Of a DNA stretch of 64,000 nucleotides, positions 43,458-52,688 are shown in pieces. Origin of the DNA: an uncultured Alphaproteobacteria bacterium. GTDB lineage: Bacteria; Pseudomonadota; Alphaproteobacteria; RF32; CAG-239. The notes beneath the pieces were generated by a model. That model was not told where the DNA came from, ran no database searches, and worked only from the letters and a program-made list of their open reading frames with translations. Each line of letters starts with the position of its first letter. Within the stretch, counting starts at the first letter, position 1. Both the position numbers and the translations under genes were made by a program. The stretch lies in NCBI GenBank assembly GCA_944392835.1, contig CALXYB010000001.1, forward strand, positions 220,563-284,562. Reading direction: 5' to 3'.

Positions 43458-45959
43458 TTATTCTGCAGCAACCGCTTTAGCGACGATATTAACGATTTTG
43501 TTAGGAACAACAATAACCTTAACGACTTCTTGTCCCTCAAGCTGACGCTTAACATTTTCCATACTTAAAGCTGCCTTTTCAAGCTCTTCTTTCGGCGCAT
43601 CTTTAGGCATCTCAATCGTGCCACGCAGTTTACCACAAACCTGAACAGCAATGGTAACCACATCATCTTGCGCCAACTTAGCATCGCCTTGGGGCCAGCT
43701 TTCAGTAATAATCAATGTATTTTTGCCCATACGTGCCCACATTTCTTCTGCCAAATGCGGCGTAAACGGAGACATCAACTTCAACAAAGTCAAATATAAC
43801 TCTGCCGGAACCTTTTCCAAGGAGGACATATAGTTAACATAAGTCATCAAAGAAGAAACCGCTGTATTAAACTTCATCTGATCAATACGCTCCGTAACTT
43901 CTAAGATACATTTGTGCATAGCGCGCAAATCTTTTTCGGTCGGCTGAATATCATAAACTTTCTTCATCAAAGCATATACTTTGCTGACAAAACGATAAAC
44001 ACCCATCAAGCTTTCATCTGACCACATGGCAACTTGGTCAAAAGGTCCGATAAACATTTCATACAAACGGAAAGTATCTGCGCCATAGGCATCAACAATA
44101 TCATCCGGATTAATGACATTGCCGCGAGACTTAGACATTTTCTCGCCGTTTTCTGCCAAAATCATACCATGCGATGTACGTTTATTGTAAGGTTCTTTGG
44201 TCGGAACCAAACCGCAATCATATAAGAACTTATGCCAAAAACGAGAATATAATAAGTGTAAGGTCGTATGTTCCATACCACCATTATACCAATCCACATT
44301 CATCCAGTAGTCCAAAGCCTCTTTGGATGCAAATTCCTTATCATTATGCGGATCACAATAACGTAAGAAATACCAAGAAGAACCGGCCCAGTTCGGCATT
44401 GTATCCGTTTCACGGCGCGCATGTCCGCCACATTTCGGGCATGTTGCATTCAGCCAGTCGCCGGCCTTAGACAAGGGCGATTCGCCTTCATCATTCGGAT
44501 GATAATCAGGAACCGGCGGCAAGGTCAAAGGCAACTCTGATTCTGGGATTGGCTGCCAGCCGCATTTTTCACAATAAACCATCGGGATAGGCTCACCCCA
44601 ATAACGTTGACGAGAGAAGACCCAATCACGCAACTTGAAGTTAACTTTAGCTCTGCCAAAACCTTTTTCTTCAGCATACTTGATGGCTGCTTTCATACCA
44701 TCTTCTTTGTTCATTCCGTTTAAGAAGCCGGAATTAATATGAGCGCCGTCTTCTTCCCAAGCTTTTTCGGAAATATCGCCACCTTCCAAAACCTGAATAA
44801 TCGGCAGATTAAAGGCCTTAGCAAAGTCATAGTCGCGTTGGTCATGCGCCGGCACAGCCATAATCGCGCCCGTACCATAACCCATCAAGACATAATCGGA
44901 AATAAAGACCGGAATCAAATCGCCGGTATACGGATTTTTAGCCTTAATTCCTTTAAGCTCAACACCTGTTTTAGAATCATTTGCCGTACGTTGCAAATCA
45001 GACTTCTTAGCCGTTTCCGCAACATAAGCTTTAACCTCATCGGCATTTTCAAATTGGTTCATCAAAGCCCCGACATACTCATGTTCTGGAGCCAAAACCA
45101 TATAAGTAACACCGAAAGCCGTATCCGGACGTGTCGTAAATACGGTCAATTTTTTGCCATCCAAAACATTACCGTTTTTATCGGTTAAGCCAAAATCAAG
45201 CTCAGCACCTTCGGAACGTCCAATCCAGTTAATCTGCTGAGACTTAACACGGTCAATAAAGTCCAAACCGTCCAAATCATTAATCAACCGGTCAGCATAT
45301 TTGGTAATGGCAATCATCCATTGTTCTTTATTTTTACGAACGACTTGCGCGCCGCAACGTTCGCAACAACCGTTCACAACTTCCTCGTTAGCCAAACCGA
45401 CCTTGCAGGACGGGCACCAGTTAATGGCAATTTTATCTTTATAAGCCAATCCTTTTTCAAAGAACTTAATGAACATCCATTGCGTCCATTTGAAATATTC
45501 CGGCGAAGAAGTATCAATACATCTGTCCCAGTCAAAGCTAAAGCCGAGAGATTTCAGCTGTTTAGTGAAAGTTTTGATATTTGCTTGTGTAGAAACAGCC
45601 GGATGCACACCTGTCTTAATAGCATAGTTTTCGGCAGGCAGACCGAAAGCATCAAAGCCCATCGGATATAAAACATTAAAACCCTGCATACGTTTTTTGC
45701 GGGCAATCACATCCAAGGCCGTATAAGAACGCGGATGTCCGACATGCAACCCCGCACCTGAGGGATAAGGGAACTCAACCAAGGCGTAAAATTTTTCTTT
45801 GTTGGGGTCTATTTCAACCTTATAAGCCTTTTCATCATCCCAAATTTTCTGCCATTTTTTTTCAATGGTATGAAAATTATATCTGTCTTCCAGCGCCCAT
45901 TCTTTGCGCCATTCCTCAAAACTCTCTTTACCGTTATATCTGGCGTTTTTATCTGTCAT
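43458..45959 (-). CDS. leuS: Leucyl-tRNA synthetase
   Basis: An 833-aa class I synthetase charging tRNA-Leu. HIGH motif is GLHVGHPRSYTALD, the zinc-like motif CPSCKVGLANEEVVNGCC, editing domain in 230-420 with TTRPDTAFGVTYM, and KMSKS is GEKMSKSRGNVI. Length is typical of bacterial LeuRS. It is followed 12 bases later by lptE and preceded closely by the DUF3576 lipoprotein gene, a conserved order. Confidence 0.99.
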   Translation of the reverse strand: MTDKNARYNGKESFEEWRKEWALEDRYNFHTIEKKWQKIWDDEKAYKVEIDPNKEKFYALVEFPYPSGAGLHVGHPRSYTALDVIARKKRMQGFNVLYPMGFDAFGLPAENYAIKTGVHPAVSTQANIKTFTKQLKSLGFSFDWDRCIDTSSPEYFKWTQWMFIKFFEKGLAYKDKIAINWCPSCKVGLANEEVVNGCCERCGAQVVRKNKEQWMIAITKYADRLINDLDGLDFIDRVKSQQINWIGRSEGAELDFGLTDKNGNVLDGKKLTVFTTRPDTAFGVTYMVLAPEHEYVGALMNQFENADEVKAYVAETAKKSDLQRTANDSKTGVELKGIKAKNPYTGDLIPVFISDYVLMGYGTGAIMAVPAHDQRDYDFAKAFNLPIIQVLEGGDISEKAWEEDGAHINSGFLNGMNKEDGMKAAIKYAEEKGFGRAKVNFKLRDWVFSRQRYWGEPIPMVYCEKCGWQPIPESELPLTLPPVPDYHPNDEGESPLSKAGDWLNATCPKCGGHARRETDTMPNWAGSSWYFLRYCDPHNDKEFASKEALDYWMNVDWYNGGMEHTTLHLLYSRFWHKFLYDCGLVPTKEPYNKRTSHGMILAENGEKMSKSRGNVINPDDIVDAYGADTFRLYEMFIGPFDQVAMWSDESLMGVYRFVSKVYALMKKVYDIQPTEKDLRAMHKCILEVTERIDQMKFNTAVSSLMTYVNYMSSLEKVPAELYLTLLKLMSPFTPHLAEEMWARMGKNTLIITESWPQGDAKLAQDDVVTIAVQVCGKLRGTIEMPKDAPKEELEKAALSMENVKRQLEGQEVVKVIVVPNKIVNIVAKAVAAE

Positions 45960-45971
45960 TTTAATTCCTCT

Positions 45972-46436
45972 CTAGTCTCTGGCAGCTAAATCTCTTCTAT
46001 ACAATTTTCTGGCCTGCGTCAAAATCGCCTGCTCAATTTCTCCGGCCAATCTTTTATCTGCGGTTTCATTCACCCAAGTACCGTTTTGCAACACTCTTTT
46101 GAACACCGCAACTTTCAAACAATCGGCACGCAAATTCTGCGACAAAATATTAACCGTAATTTTGAATTGCTCATCGGGGATACCATCCATCGCAGCCCAA
46201 TCCGTAACAATCACGCCACCGACCGCATCTGCTGAAGCCAAAGGCATAAAGGACAACTTAGCCAAAGCGGCTTGCCACAAATACGGATTAACACCGAGCA
46301 CTTGTTGTGGCTCACTTTCTTCTTTAACCGTTTCTTTCGCCTCGGAAAACGGATTTAACGAAGACCAAGATGCCGTTCCCGAACAGCCCGAAACAATCAG
46401 TCCCGCAATCAAGATTGCGCTAAGATGTTTATTCAT
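45972..46436 (-). CDS. DUF3576 lipoprotein
   Basis: A 154-aa lipoprotein (MNKHLSAILIAGLIVSGC, Cys18). The core VNPYLWQAALAKLSFMPLAS, then GVIVTDW and EQFKITVNILSQNLRADC is the DUF3576 signature, found next to leuS in many alphaproteobacteria. Function unknown, probably envelope-linked. It leads the leuS-lptE-holA operon. Confidence 0.92.
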   Translation of the reverse strand: MNKHLSAILIAGLIVSGCSGTASWSSLNPFSEAKETVKEESEPQQVLGVNPYLWQAALAKLSFMPLASADAVGGVIVTDWAAMDGIPDEQFKITVNILSQNLRADCLKVAVFKRVLQNGTWVNETADKRLAGEIEQAILTQARKLYRRDLAARD

Positions 46437-46583
46437 CGGATATCCTCTTCAAAAAATTACACATTGCACACAAAGTATAATACTTTTCACCAAAAGACAA
46501 GACGCTTACAGCATTTTCTCACTTGTAATTAGCTCTGGTTTTGCCTAAAATGAGCAAAACTTACTTTTATTAGGGAATGTTTT

Positions 46584-47882
46584 ATGTCTGACCCACGCCA
46601 AATCGCCGCAGAAATGCTCCAAAAAGTCCTAACTGACAAAGCTTTTTTTTCTGATGTCAAAAACGCTTCCGATTCTCTTGCCGGCAAAGACGCGGCTTTT
46701 GCCAATATGTTGGTGCTGACGGCACTCAGACGTTTGGTTTTCTTAAAGAAAGTTCTTAAGCAATATGCTAAGAAAAAGCTTCCCGAAAAAGCCGCTTTTG
46801 CTGAATATGTTTTGCTTTTGGGTTTAACCGAAATCTTGTTTATGGACACACCGGACTATGCCATCATCAACAGCTGGGTAGACATCGCCAAAAGAAAAAC
46901 CGACAAATATGTTGCAGGCTTTGTCAATGCTGTCTTGCGCAAAGCTTGTACTGACCGAGAAGAGCTCAAAAAACACGACCTCGGCGAATTTTTCACCTCC
47001 GAATTTTACCGCATCTTAGACCATGGCTATGGCAAAAAAACCATTTCCAAAATTCAAGCAGCATCTCTCAAAGAACCTGCGCTTGACATCACGGTCAAAT
47101 CATCTCCGGAAATCTGGGCTGAAAAACTGGGCGGTACACTTTTACCCTCAGGCTCGATTCGCTTAAGCACAGGCGGCCGAGTTACCGAAATAGAAGGCTA
47201 CGAAAACGGAGATTGGTGGGTTCAAGATGCCGCAGCCGCCTTACCGGTCAAATGTTTGGGTAAGATAGCCGGATTAAAGGTTTTGGATATGTGCGCCGCC
47301 CCCGGCGGCAAAACCGCACAACTGATTAATGCGGGAGCAAACGTAACCTCCTTAGACATTTCGGAAAGCCGCCTCAAAAAACTGCGCGACAACATGTTAA
47401 GGCTCCGCTTTGCGCTACCGCAAACCATCTGCGCCGACGGCATAGAATATCTGCAAAATTATAAAGGCGAACCTTTTGACATCATTTTACTGGATGCCCC
47501 CTGCTCTGCAACGGGAACTTTGCGCCGACACCCCGAAATTGTACATATCAAAAACGTTTCCGATGTTGAAAAACAAGTTGCCCTGCAACAAAAATTGCTC
47601 AATGTCGTCTCCCATGCACTCAAACCAAACGGCATTTTGCTTTACTGCGTCTGTGCCATCACCAAAGCCGAAGGAGAAAAGCAAATTCAATCGTTTTTGG
47701 AAACACATTCAAACTTCAAACTCTGCCCCTTAAAAGCAGAAGATATTTGCTTAGAGGGACGCGCTCAAGAGCTTAGGGATATTTTCACCGAAGAAGGTTT
47801 CATCCGCACACTGCCTTTTCACTTGGCAGAAGTCGGAGGCCTCGATTCTTTTTTCATTGCCAAATTACGGAAGGTTGCCTAA
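46584..47882 (+). CDS. rsmB: 16S rRNA m5C967 methyltransferase RsmB
   Basis: A 432-aa enzyme. Residues 1-140 are a NusB-like RNA-binding domain (AAEMLQKVLTDKAFFSDV, LGLTEILFMDTPDYAIINSW). The methyltransferase domain has motif I LDMCAAPGGKTAQL, motif IV LLDAPCSATGTLRRHPEI with a catalytic Cys, and motif VI LLYCVCAI with the second Cys. Ribosome site AGGGA. It is followed with no gap by the PanE-like gene. Confidence 0.95.
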   Translation: MSDPRQIAAEMLQKVLTDKAFFSDVKNASDSLAGKDAAFANMLVLTALRRLVFLKKVLKQYAKKKLPEKAAFAEYVLLLGLTEILFMDTPDYAIINSWVDIAKRKTDKYVAGFVNAVLRKACTDREELKKHDLGEFFTSEFYRILDHGYGKKTISKIQAASLKEPALDITVKSSPEIWAEKLGGTLLPSGSIRLSTGGRVTEIEGYENGDWWVQDAAAALPVKCLGKIAGLKVLDMCAAPGGKTAQLINAGANVTSLDISESRLKKLRDNMLRLRFALPQTICADGIEYLQNYKGEPFDIILLDAPCSATGTLRRHPEIVHIKNVSDVEKQVALQQKLLNVVSHALKPNGILLYCVCAITKAEGEKQIQSFLETHSNFKLCPLKAEDICLEGRAQELRDIFTEEGFIRTLPFHLAEVGGLDSFFIAKLRKVA

Positions 47883-48881
47883 ATGTTTTTTCGCAAAGAT
47901 GTTTTTAATAGCAAACCCTCAGAACTTGAAACTCTGTCAACTTCTTCTGCTGCTGAGAATACAGACACCCAAGCCTCATCTGACAAACGCCCCGTATATA
48001 TCGTCGGCAATAATGCCTTAACCTGCTATCTGGCCGCCAAACTAACCGATGCCGGACACAATGTTATCATCATTTCCGACAAAGAAAACAACATCAGCTT
48101 ATCCACCAACGGCATAAGTCTAAAAGAAGATAGCAGCCTAAAGCTTAGCCGCTATAAATTTAACACTTCTTTTTGGATAAAAGACGATCCCAAACTCATT
48201 CTCCTAACCGCCGATGCCGGACAAATAAATCCATTTTTGGCGGCTTTATCCAAAGAAAAAGTCGGAACGACACCTGTTTTGTGTTTCACGCCGCTCAAAG
48301 ACATCAATTATCTGGAGGCAATGATTGGCGGCAATGTTTTTCGGGCTTTTTTTGACGGCTACCTACAACAAAACGACCAACAAATATTTCTTTTTGGGCG
48401 CACACCGCAAATAAAAATCTGCAAAAACATCAACTGGGAAAAAGAAAAACCCTTTGCTGATATTTTAGATAACCTCAACTTAAACATCAGCTTTGAAACA
48501 GATGTTGCTATGTGTTATTGGGAGTTTTTTGCCCCTTATGCTGTAGGCTCTCTGCTGTCTTCTCTATACAACAAAAACCTCTTTGAGATAACCAAAGACA
48601 AAACCCTCCGCGACCAAATTCCTATACTATTAAATGAAATTTCAGAAATTGCAGCTGCCGAGGGCATAAAACTCAATACGGAAGAGCTTATCAAAAAACT
48701 TTATGCAGCACCTATGAATTATCGGTTCCCTCTGCAGGAAGAGATTAACAGCGGGGGTTATGGCGAAGCTCATCTCATCAGCTCTGTTCTGATGAATGCA
48801 GCCCGTAGTGCCAAAATCCGCTTTATGGATAGCCAGATAAACAAGATTCTTAAACAAATTTACAACTTAATCTTAGTATAA
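47883..48881 (+). CDS. Divergent ketopantoate-reductase-like (ApbA/PanE) protein
   Basis: A 332-aa protein. After a 35-residue acidic/Ser-rich N-terminus comes a Rossmann start, VYIVGNNALTCYLAAKLTDA followed by GHNVIIIS, where GNNALT replaces the usual GxGxxG. GISLKEDSS and the C-terminal GYGEAHLISSVLMNA layout resemble ApbA_C. Key Lys/Asn of the active site are not evident, so it may no longer be a pantoate reductase. It starts one base after the rsmB stop, so the two are co-translated. Confidence 0.6.
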   Translation: MFFRKDVFNSKPSELETLSTSSAAENTDTQASSDKRPVYIVGNNALTCYLAAKLTDAGHNVIIISDKENNISLSTNGISLKEDSSLKLSRYKFNTSFWIKDDPKLILLTADAGQINPFLAALSKEKVGTTPVLCFTPLKDINYLEAMIGGNVFRAFFDGYLQQNDQQIFLFGRTPQIKICKNINWEKEKPFADILDNLNLNISFETDVAMCYWEFFAPYAVGSLLSSLYNKNLFEITKDKTLRDQIPILLNEISEIAAAEGIKLNTEELIKKLYAAPMNYRFPLQEEINSGGYGEAHLISSVLMNAARSAKIRFMDSQINKILKQIYNLILV

Positions 48882-48962
48882 AAACGCTTTGTTAGTTGAA
48901 GAAAAAGAAGAAAACGAGTATAAAACAATAAAATTAACCTAATTTTTCAAAGGGTCAAGTTT

Positions 48963-50027
48963 ATGGAAGCTGGATTTTTTATCTCATTCATTGCCTTTTT
49001 GGTTTGTTTCCTGGCAACTTTAGTGGGGCTTCGGCTCGTTTGGGCTCAGACAGAAACACAAACTCTGACCTCATCATGGAAAAACGACGCATTTTTGCCC
49101 TTTTTGAGTGTAAGCACCCTTGCTTTCATATTATTTTTTGCCTTTGGCAATAATCCCCAAGACCAAATTTTTGAGCTTAGTTTGACCGAATTTAGCATTG
49201 CTCTGATTGCTTTTATCGGGCTATATATTTCTACCTTTTCCAAATATGCCAACAGACTTTCCCTAGCTCTTTTGCTTATTTTTACCATTGCTTGCACCTT
49301 GCTTCTGCCACAAGATTTTACCCTGTTTCAAGGCTACTTACCCTTATGGGCAGATCGCCTTTGTACAATTATTCTCTGGGTTGGTTTTGCTTGGTGTTTT
49401 CGTTACCTCAACGGCATTGATGGTATGGCAGCCACCCAAACCTCTGGCCTTTGCATTGGGTTCTTCATCATCTCTCTTTTGGGGGGCATACCTACACTTT
49501 ACGGTAATCTTTCTATCTCACTTTTAGGGGCTTCTTTAGCTTTGCTTATTTACAACTGGTACCCTGCAAAACTAATGTTAAAAGACAACAGCTGCACCGC
49601 TTTAGGTTTTATGCTCGGCTGGCTGATTATCTTATCCGCACGCGAAGGAATGGGCGGTTGTGCTCTAATTTTTATCACTTACTACATTCTTGAGATGTTA
49701 TGGGCCATCGGCAACAAACTGGTCAATGACAAAGGCGACTTTGTTTCCAACACACTATATTACCAAACCAATATCTCAGGTCTTTCCCCTGCCATAACAT
49801 GTCAAAGTGTTGCTAAGCTCCTAGCTGTACTGACGGTTTTAGGTTGTTTTCAAGTTTATGCCCCAAATAACTATTCTTTACCTCTGGCAACAGCCTTCAT
49901 AACCCTATGGTTTATGAACAAACTACACAACTGGCAAGACCAACCTCAAAGCTTAAAAGAAATCAACCAAGAGGTTATTCAGGACATCAAAGATAACGTA
50001 GAAAACATCAAAAAAATCATCAGATAG
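48963..50027 (+). CDS. MraY/WecA-like glycosyltransferase family 4 membrane protein
   Basis: A 354-aa protein with about ten membrane helices. CFRYLNGIDGMAATQTSGLC carries the NGIDG element of the PNPT superfamily (WecA/MraY/TagO), which transfers sugar-1-phosphate to undecaprenyl phosphate. The other canonical elements (DDxxD near the start, a His-rich loop) are not clearly present, so catalytic competence is uncertain. The C-terminal tail has a charged helix (INQEVIQDIKDNVENIKKII). It may take part in surface-glycan synthesis. Confidence 0.65.
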   Translation: MEAGFFISFIAFLVCFLATLVGLRLVWAQTETQTLTSSWKNDAFLPFLSVSTLAFILFFAFGNNPQDQIFELSLTEFSIALIAFIGLYISTFSKYANRLSLALLLIFTIACTLLLPQDFTLFQGYLPLWADRLCTIILWVGFAWCFRYLNGIDGMAATQTSGLCIGFFIISLLGGIPTLYGNLSISLLGASLALLIYNWYPAKLMLKDNSCTALGFMLGWLIILSAREGMGGCALIFITYYILEMLWAIGNKLVNDKGDFVSNTLYYQTNISGLSPAITCQSVAKLLAVLTVLGCFQVYAPNNYSLPLATAFITLWFMNKLHNWQDQPQSLKEINQEVIQDIKDNVENIKKIIR

Positions 50028-50042
50028 GACTATGGTTTAACA

Positions 50043-51401
50043 ATGGCTTTTTTTGACGCAATAAAAACTTTTTTTCAGAGCACGGTAGGCAAACAACCGG
50101 AAGCTATTGATTTTGCGTCAGTTCAGATGCCCGTTTTCAAAGTCAAAGTCATAGAGTTTAGCGACAATGTTGAAGGTAACAGCGGCGAGATTATCGCCCG
50201 CCAGCTCTCTGCCAAAGAAGGCCTAGAGGTCAGCTACTTTGACGAACCCTTCAACAAAACTTTTCTCAATCTGGAGAGCCGAACCTTATTTGACCTCATA
50301 GACAAAGGCCAAACCATTCTGGATAAAACCGGAGCCGATGTTCTGGTTTGGGGCTGCAGAGAAGGCAACCGCATCCGCCTAAACTTTCAAACACCTCGTC
50401 AATATGAGGATGAAGAGCTTGCCTTTGTTTCCCTAATGGACAGTCTTTACATTCCGGCTCGTCCGGAAGCAGGCGCATATCCCGAAGCCCTAGTCAACCT
50501 CATTTACGGCGGTATTTTAAGCGCCATAAACGCAAGCAATGCCCAAATCAAAATCTACAAGCATTATTTGCTGAAAAAAAATATTGATTGCTTATCAAAA
50601 GACAATTCAGCCAAGAGCTTATCCATTGAATATATGCCTTATATCATGAACTTTTTAGGCATCATCTATTTGAGCTTTGCTTTTGATAAATCCGATGGTC
50701 ATGATTTCAAGATTGTCAAAAGTCTGTTTGACACAGCCCTCAAACACCAGGACCTAATAACCTCCCCTATTCACTTAGGCTGTATCTATAACCATTTAGG
50801 GCAGTTGTATGATTGTGGCACTCGCTATCTAGCCAAAAATCCGGCGGCTTATTTCAAAGGCGCTATTGAATATTATCGGCTATCGCAAAAATATTTAAGC
50901 AAATATACTTATCCTTATGATTACGGCTATATCTCATACAAACTATCCAAACTGTTTTTCAACTACTGGCGGCAAAAAGAAGATATTCAAGCCCTACGCG
51001 ATGCCGTATTTCAGTTAAGAGAAGCCGAAAAGATATATACCTATGCACTATTCCCTGAGTTTTGGGCCGAGATTCAAGGTCATTTGGGCTACCTTCTTTC
51101 TCTGCTTGGCTCTTTTACCAAAAGCGCAGACATTTCCGAACTAGCCATAAACAGCTATAAGAACCGCCAAAAAGTCATCACCGAAAGACGCGAGCCCCTT
51201 CTCTGGGCCGAATGCGCCGAAAGCATCGGTGATATATATTATCGCATTGGCAAGAGCCAAGCCAACAAAGAGGCTTTGGAAGAAGCCTTAGAACATTTTC
51301 ACGATGCCTTATATATATTTGAGAACGCACAGCAAGCTGACCGCATCAAAAAGCTTACGGTAGACATCGCCAAAACCAACCAAAGCATAAATCAAATATA
51401 A
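50043..51401 (+). CDS. TPR-like protein with unknown N-terminal domain
   Basis: A 452-aa soluble protein. Residues 40-140 hold an uncharacterised alpha/beta domain (PVFKVKVIEFSDNV, VLVWGCREGNRIRLNF). Residues about 230-450 form helical repeats resembling TPRs (GCIYNHLGQLYDCG, YISYKLSKLFFNYW, AEIQGHLGYLLSLLG, AECAESIGDIYYRIG). A scaffolding role is likely. It begins 15 bases after the MraY-like gene and probably shares its operon. I do not recognise a named family. Confidence 0.7.
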   Translation: MAFFDAIKTFFQSTVGKQPEAIDFASVQMPVFKVKVIEFSDNVEGNSGEIIARQLSAKEGLEVSYFDEPFNKTFLNLESRTLFDLIDKGQTILDKTGADVLVWGCREGNRIRLNFQTPRQYEDEELAFVSLMDSLYIPARPEAGAYPEALVNLIYGGILSAINASNAQIKIYKHYLLKKNIDCLSKDNSAKSLSIEYMPYIMNFLGIIYLSFAFDKSDGHDFKIVKSLFDTALKHQDLITSPIHLGCIYNHLGQLYDCGTRYLAKNPAAYFKGAIEYYRLSQKYLSKYTYPYDYGYISYKLSKLFFNYWRQKEDIQALRDAVFQLREAEKIYTYALFPEFWAEIQGHLGYLLSLLGSFTKSADISELAINSYKNRQKVITERREPLLWAECAESIGDIYYRIGKSQANKEALEEALEHFHDALYIFENAQQADRIKKLTVDIAKTNQSINQI

Positions 51402-51412
51402 GAAGAAAAAAG

Positions 51413-51754
51413 ATGAAACCTTTATATCCCGTAATACTTTTAACCATTTCCAATATCTTTATGACCTTTGCCTGGTATGGACACTTAAAATTCAAAAGCA
51501 CGGCTTTATGGACAGTGGTTCTTGCTAGCTGGGGCATTGCTTTTTTTGAATACTGCTTTCAGGTTCCGGCCAACCGTATCGGCCACGAATTTTTCACCGC
51601 TCCGCAGCTTAAAATCATGCAGGAAGCCATCACCATTTTGGTTTTCTCAATCTTTTCGGCTTTGTACCTTAAGGAATCTTTGCGTTGGAATGATATTGTC
51701 GGCTTTGTTCTGATTTTGCTGGCCGTCTTTTTCGTGTTTAAGAAATGGGATTAA
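51413..51754 (+). CDS. DUF486 (DMT-like) small membrane protein
   Basis: A 113-aa protein with four membrane helices. IFMTFAWYGHLKFKS, FFEYCFQVPANRIG and LKIMQEAITILVFSIFSALY make it a DUF486 member. Function unknown. AAGAAAAAAG upstream is a weak ribosome site. Its stop overlaps the tatC stop on the opposite strand. Confidence 0.9.
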   Translation: MKPLYPVILLTISNIFMTFAWYGHLKFKSTALWTVVLASWGIAFFEYCFQVPANRIGHEFFTAPQLKIMQEAITILVFSIFSALYLKESLRWNDIVGFVLILLAVFFVFKKWD

Positions 51755-52464
51755 TTTTCGGCTCTGTATTTCCGAGCAGCCCAAAGCCCCGCCTCAAATA
51801 ACAAATAAGTCGGAATCGTCAACATCAATTGGCTGACAACATCCGGCGGTGTCAAAATTCCGGCCACAATCAGGATACCCACAAAAATATACGGACGCTT
51901 ACTTTTCACCCCATCATAAGACACTATTTGGGAGCGAATAAGCGAATAAGTAATCAGCGGAAACTGAAACATCAAACCAAAAATAACCGAAAGCATTAAG
52001 GCCAAACCGACAATATTTGAAATTCCAAACACGGCTTTGATGTCCGCCGTTGCAAAACTGATACCGAAATTAATAATCAGAGGCAGAATAAAAAACAAGC
52101 AAAACAATACCCCGACAATAAACAAAGAAGAAGAGGTCAAGACGATTGATTTAATAAACTTGCGCTCATTATCATACAACGCCGGCAGCAAAAACTTCCA
52201 AACTTGTCTGGCAATATAGGGAAAACAGAGCAACAAATCCAAAACAACGGCGATTTTGATTTGTAATAAAAAGACTTCCATCGGCGAAAAATAATTTAGG
52301 ACAATTTCATTGTCGCCGACAATAACTTTAATCAAAGCATCCATAAAATACGGCACAAGGAAGAACATCGGCAACAAGCAAATCGCCAATGCCGCAAGTG
52401 ATTTGACAAGCACTGAGCGAAGCGCCTCCAAATGCTGAATCAGACTTTCTTCCTTGTCGTCCAT
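51751..52464 (-). CDS. tatC: Sec-independent protein translocase subunit TatC
   Basis: A 237-aa membrane protein with six helices, the receptor of the twin-arginine export system. It starts DKEESLIQHLEALRSVLVKS, has FSPMEVFLLQIKIAVVLDLL, and the loop RQVWKFLLPALYDNERKF. Length is standard. It starts two bases after the tatA stop, and this pair closes the lar/redox operon rather than standing in a separate tatABC operon. No tatB gene is seen. Confidence 0.95.
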   Translation of the reverse strand: MDDKEESLIQHLEALRSVLVKSLAALAICLLPMFFLVPYFMDALIKVIVGDNEIVLNYFSPMEVFLLQIKIAVVLDLLLCFPYIARQVWKFLLPALYDNERKFIKSIVLTSSSLFIVGVLFCLFFILPLIINFGISFATADIKAVFGISNIVGLALMLSVIFGLMFQFPLITYSLIRSQIVSYDGVKSKRPYIFVGILIVAGILTPPDVVSQLMLTIPTYLLFEAGLWAARKYRAEN

Positions 52465-52466
52465 AT

Positions 52467-52676
52467 TTATTCTTTGTTTTTCTTTTCTTCGTCTTTAACG
52501 GCTTTTTCAACCGAATCTTTTAGGTCCTGTGCTTCATTTTGCAACATCTCTTTGGCTTTTTTATACTCATATTGTGCTTTGCCGAGAGCTTTGGCCAATT
52601 CGGGAATTCTCTTTCCGCCGAACAAAACCAAGACCACCACCAAAATCAAAGCAATCTCTGTTAAACCTAACGACAT
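52467..52676 (-). CDS. tatA: Twin-arginine translocase subunit TatA (single TatA/E-type)
   Basis: A 69-aa protein: one N-terminal helix ([15 protein letters not shown]), the [20 protein letters not shown] hinge and amphipathic helix, and a charged tail (KDEEKKNKE). With only TatA and TatC present the system may work as a minimal TatAC type. Ribosome site AAAGGAG. It lies 12 bases after the NapHG-like fusion. Confidence 0.93.
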   Translation of the reverse strand: MSLGLTEIALILVVVLVLFGGKRIPELAKALGKAQYEYKKAKEMLQNEAQDLKDSVEKAVKDEEKKNKE

Positions 52677-52688
52677 TTTTTCACTCCT

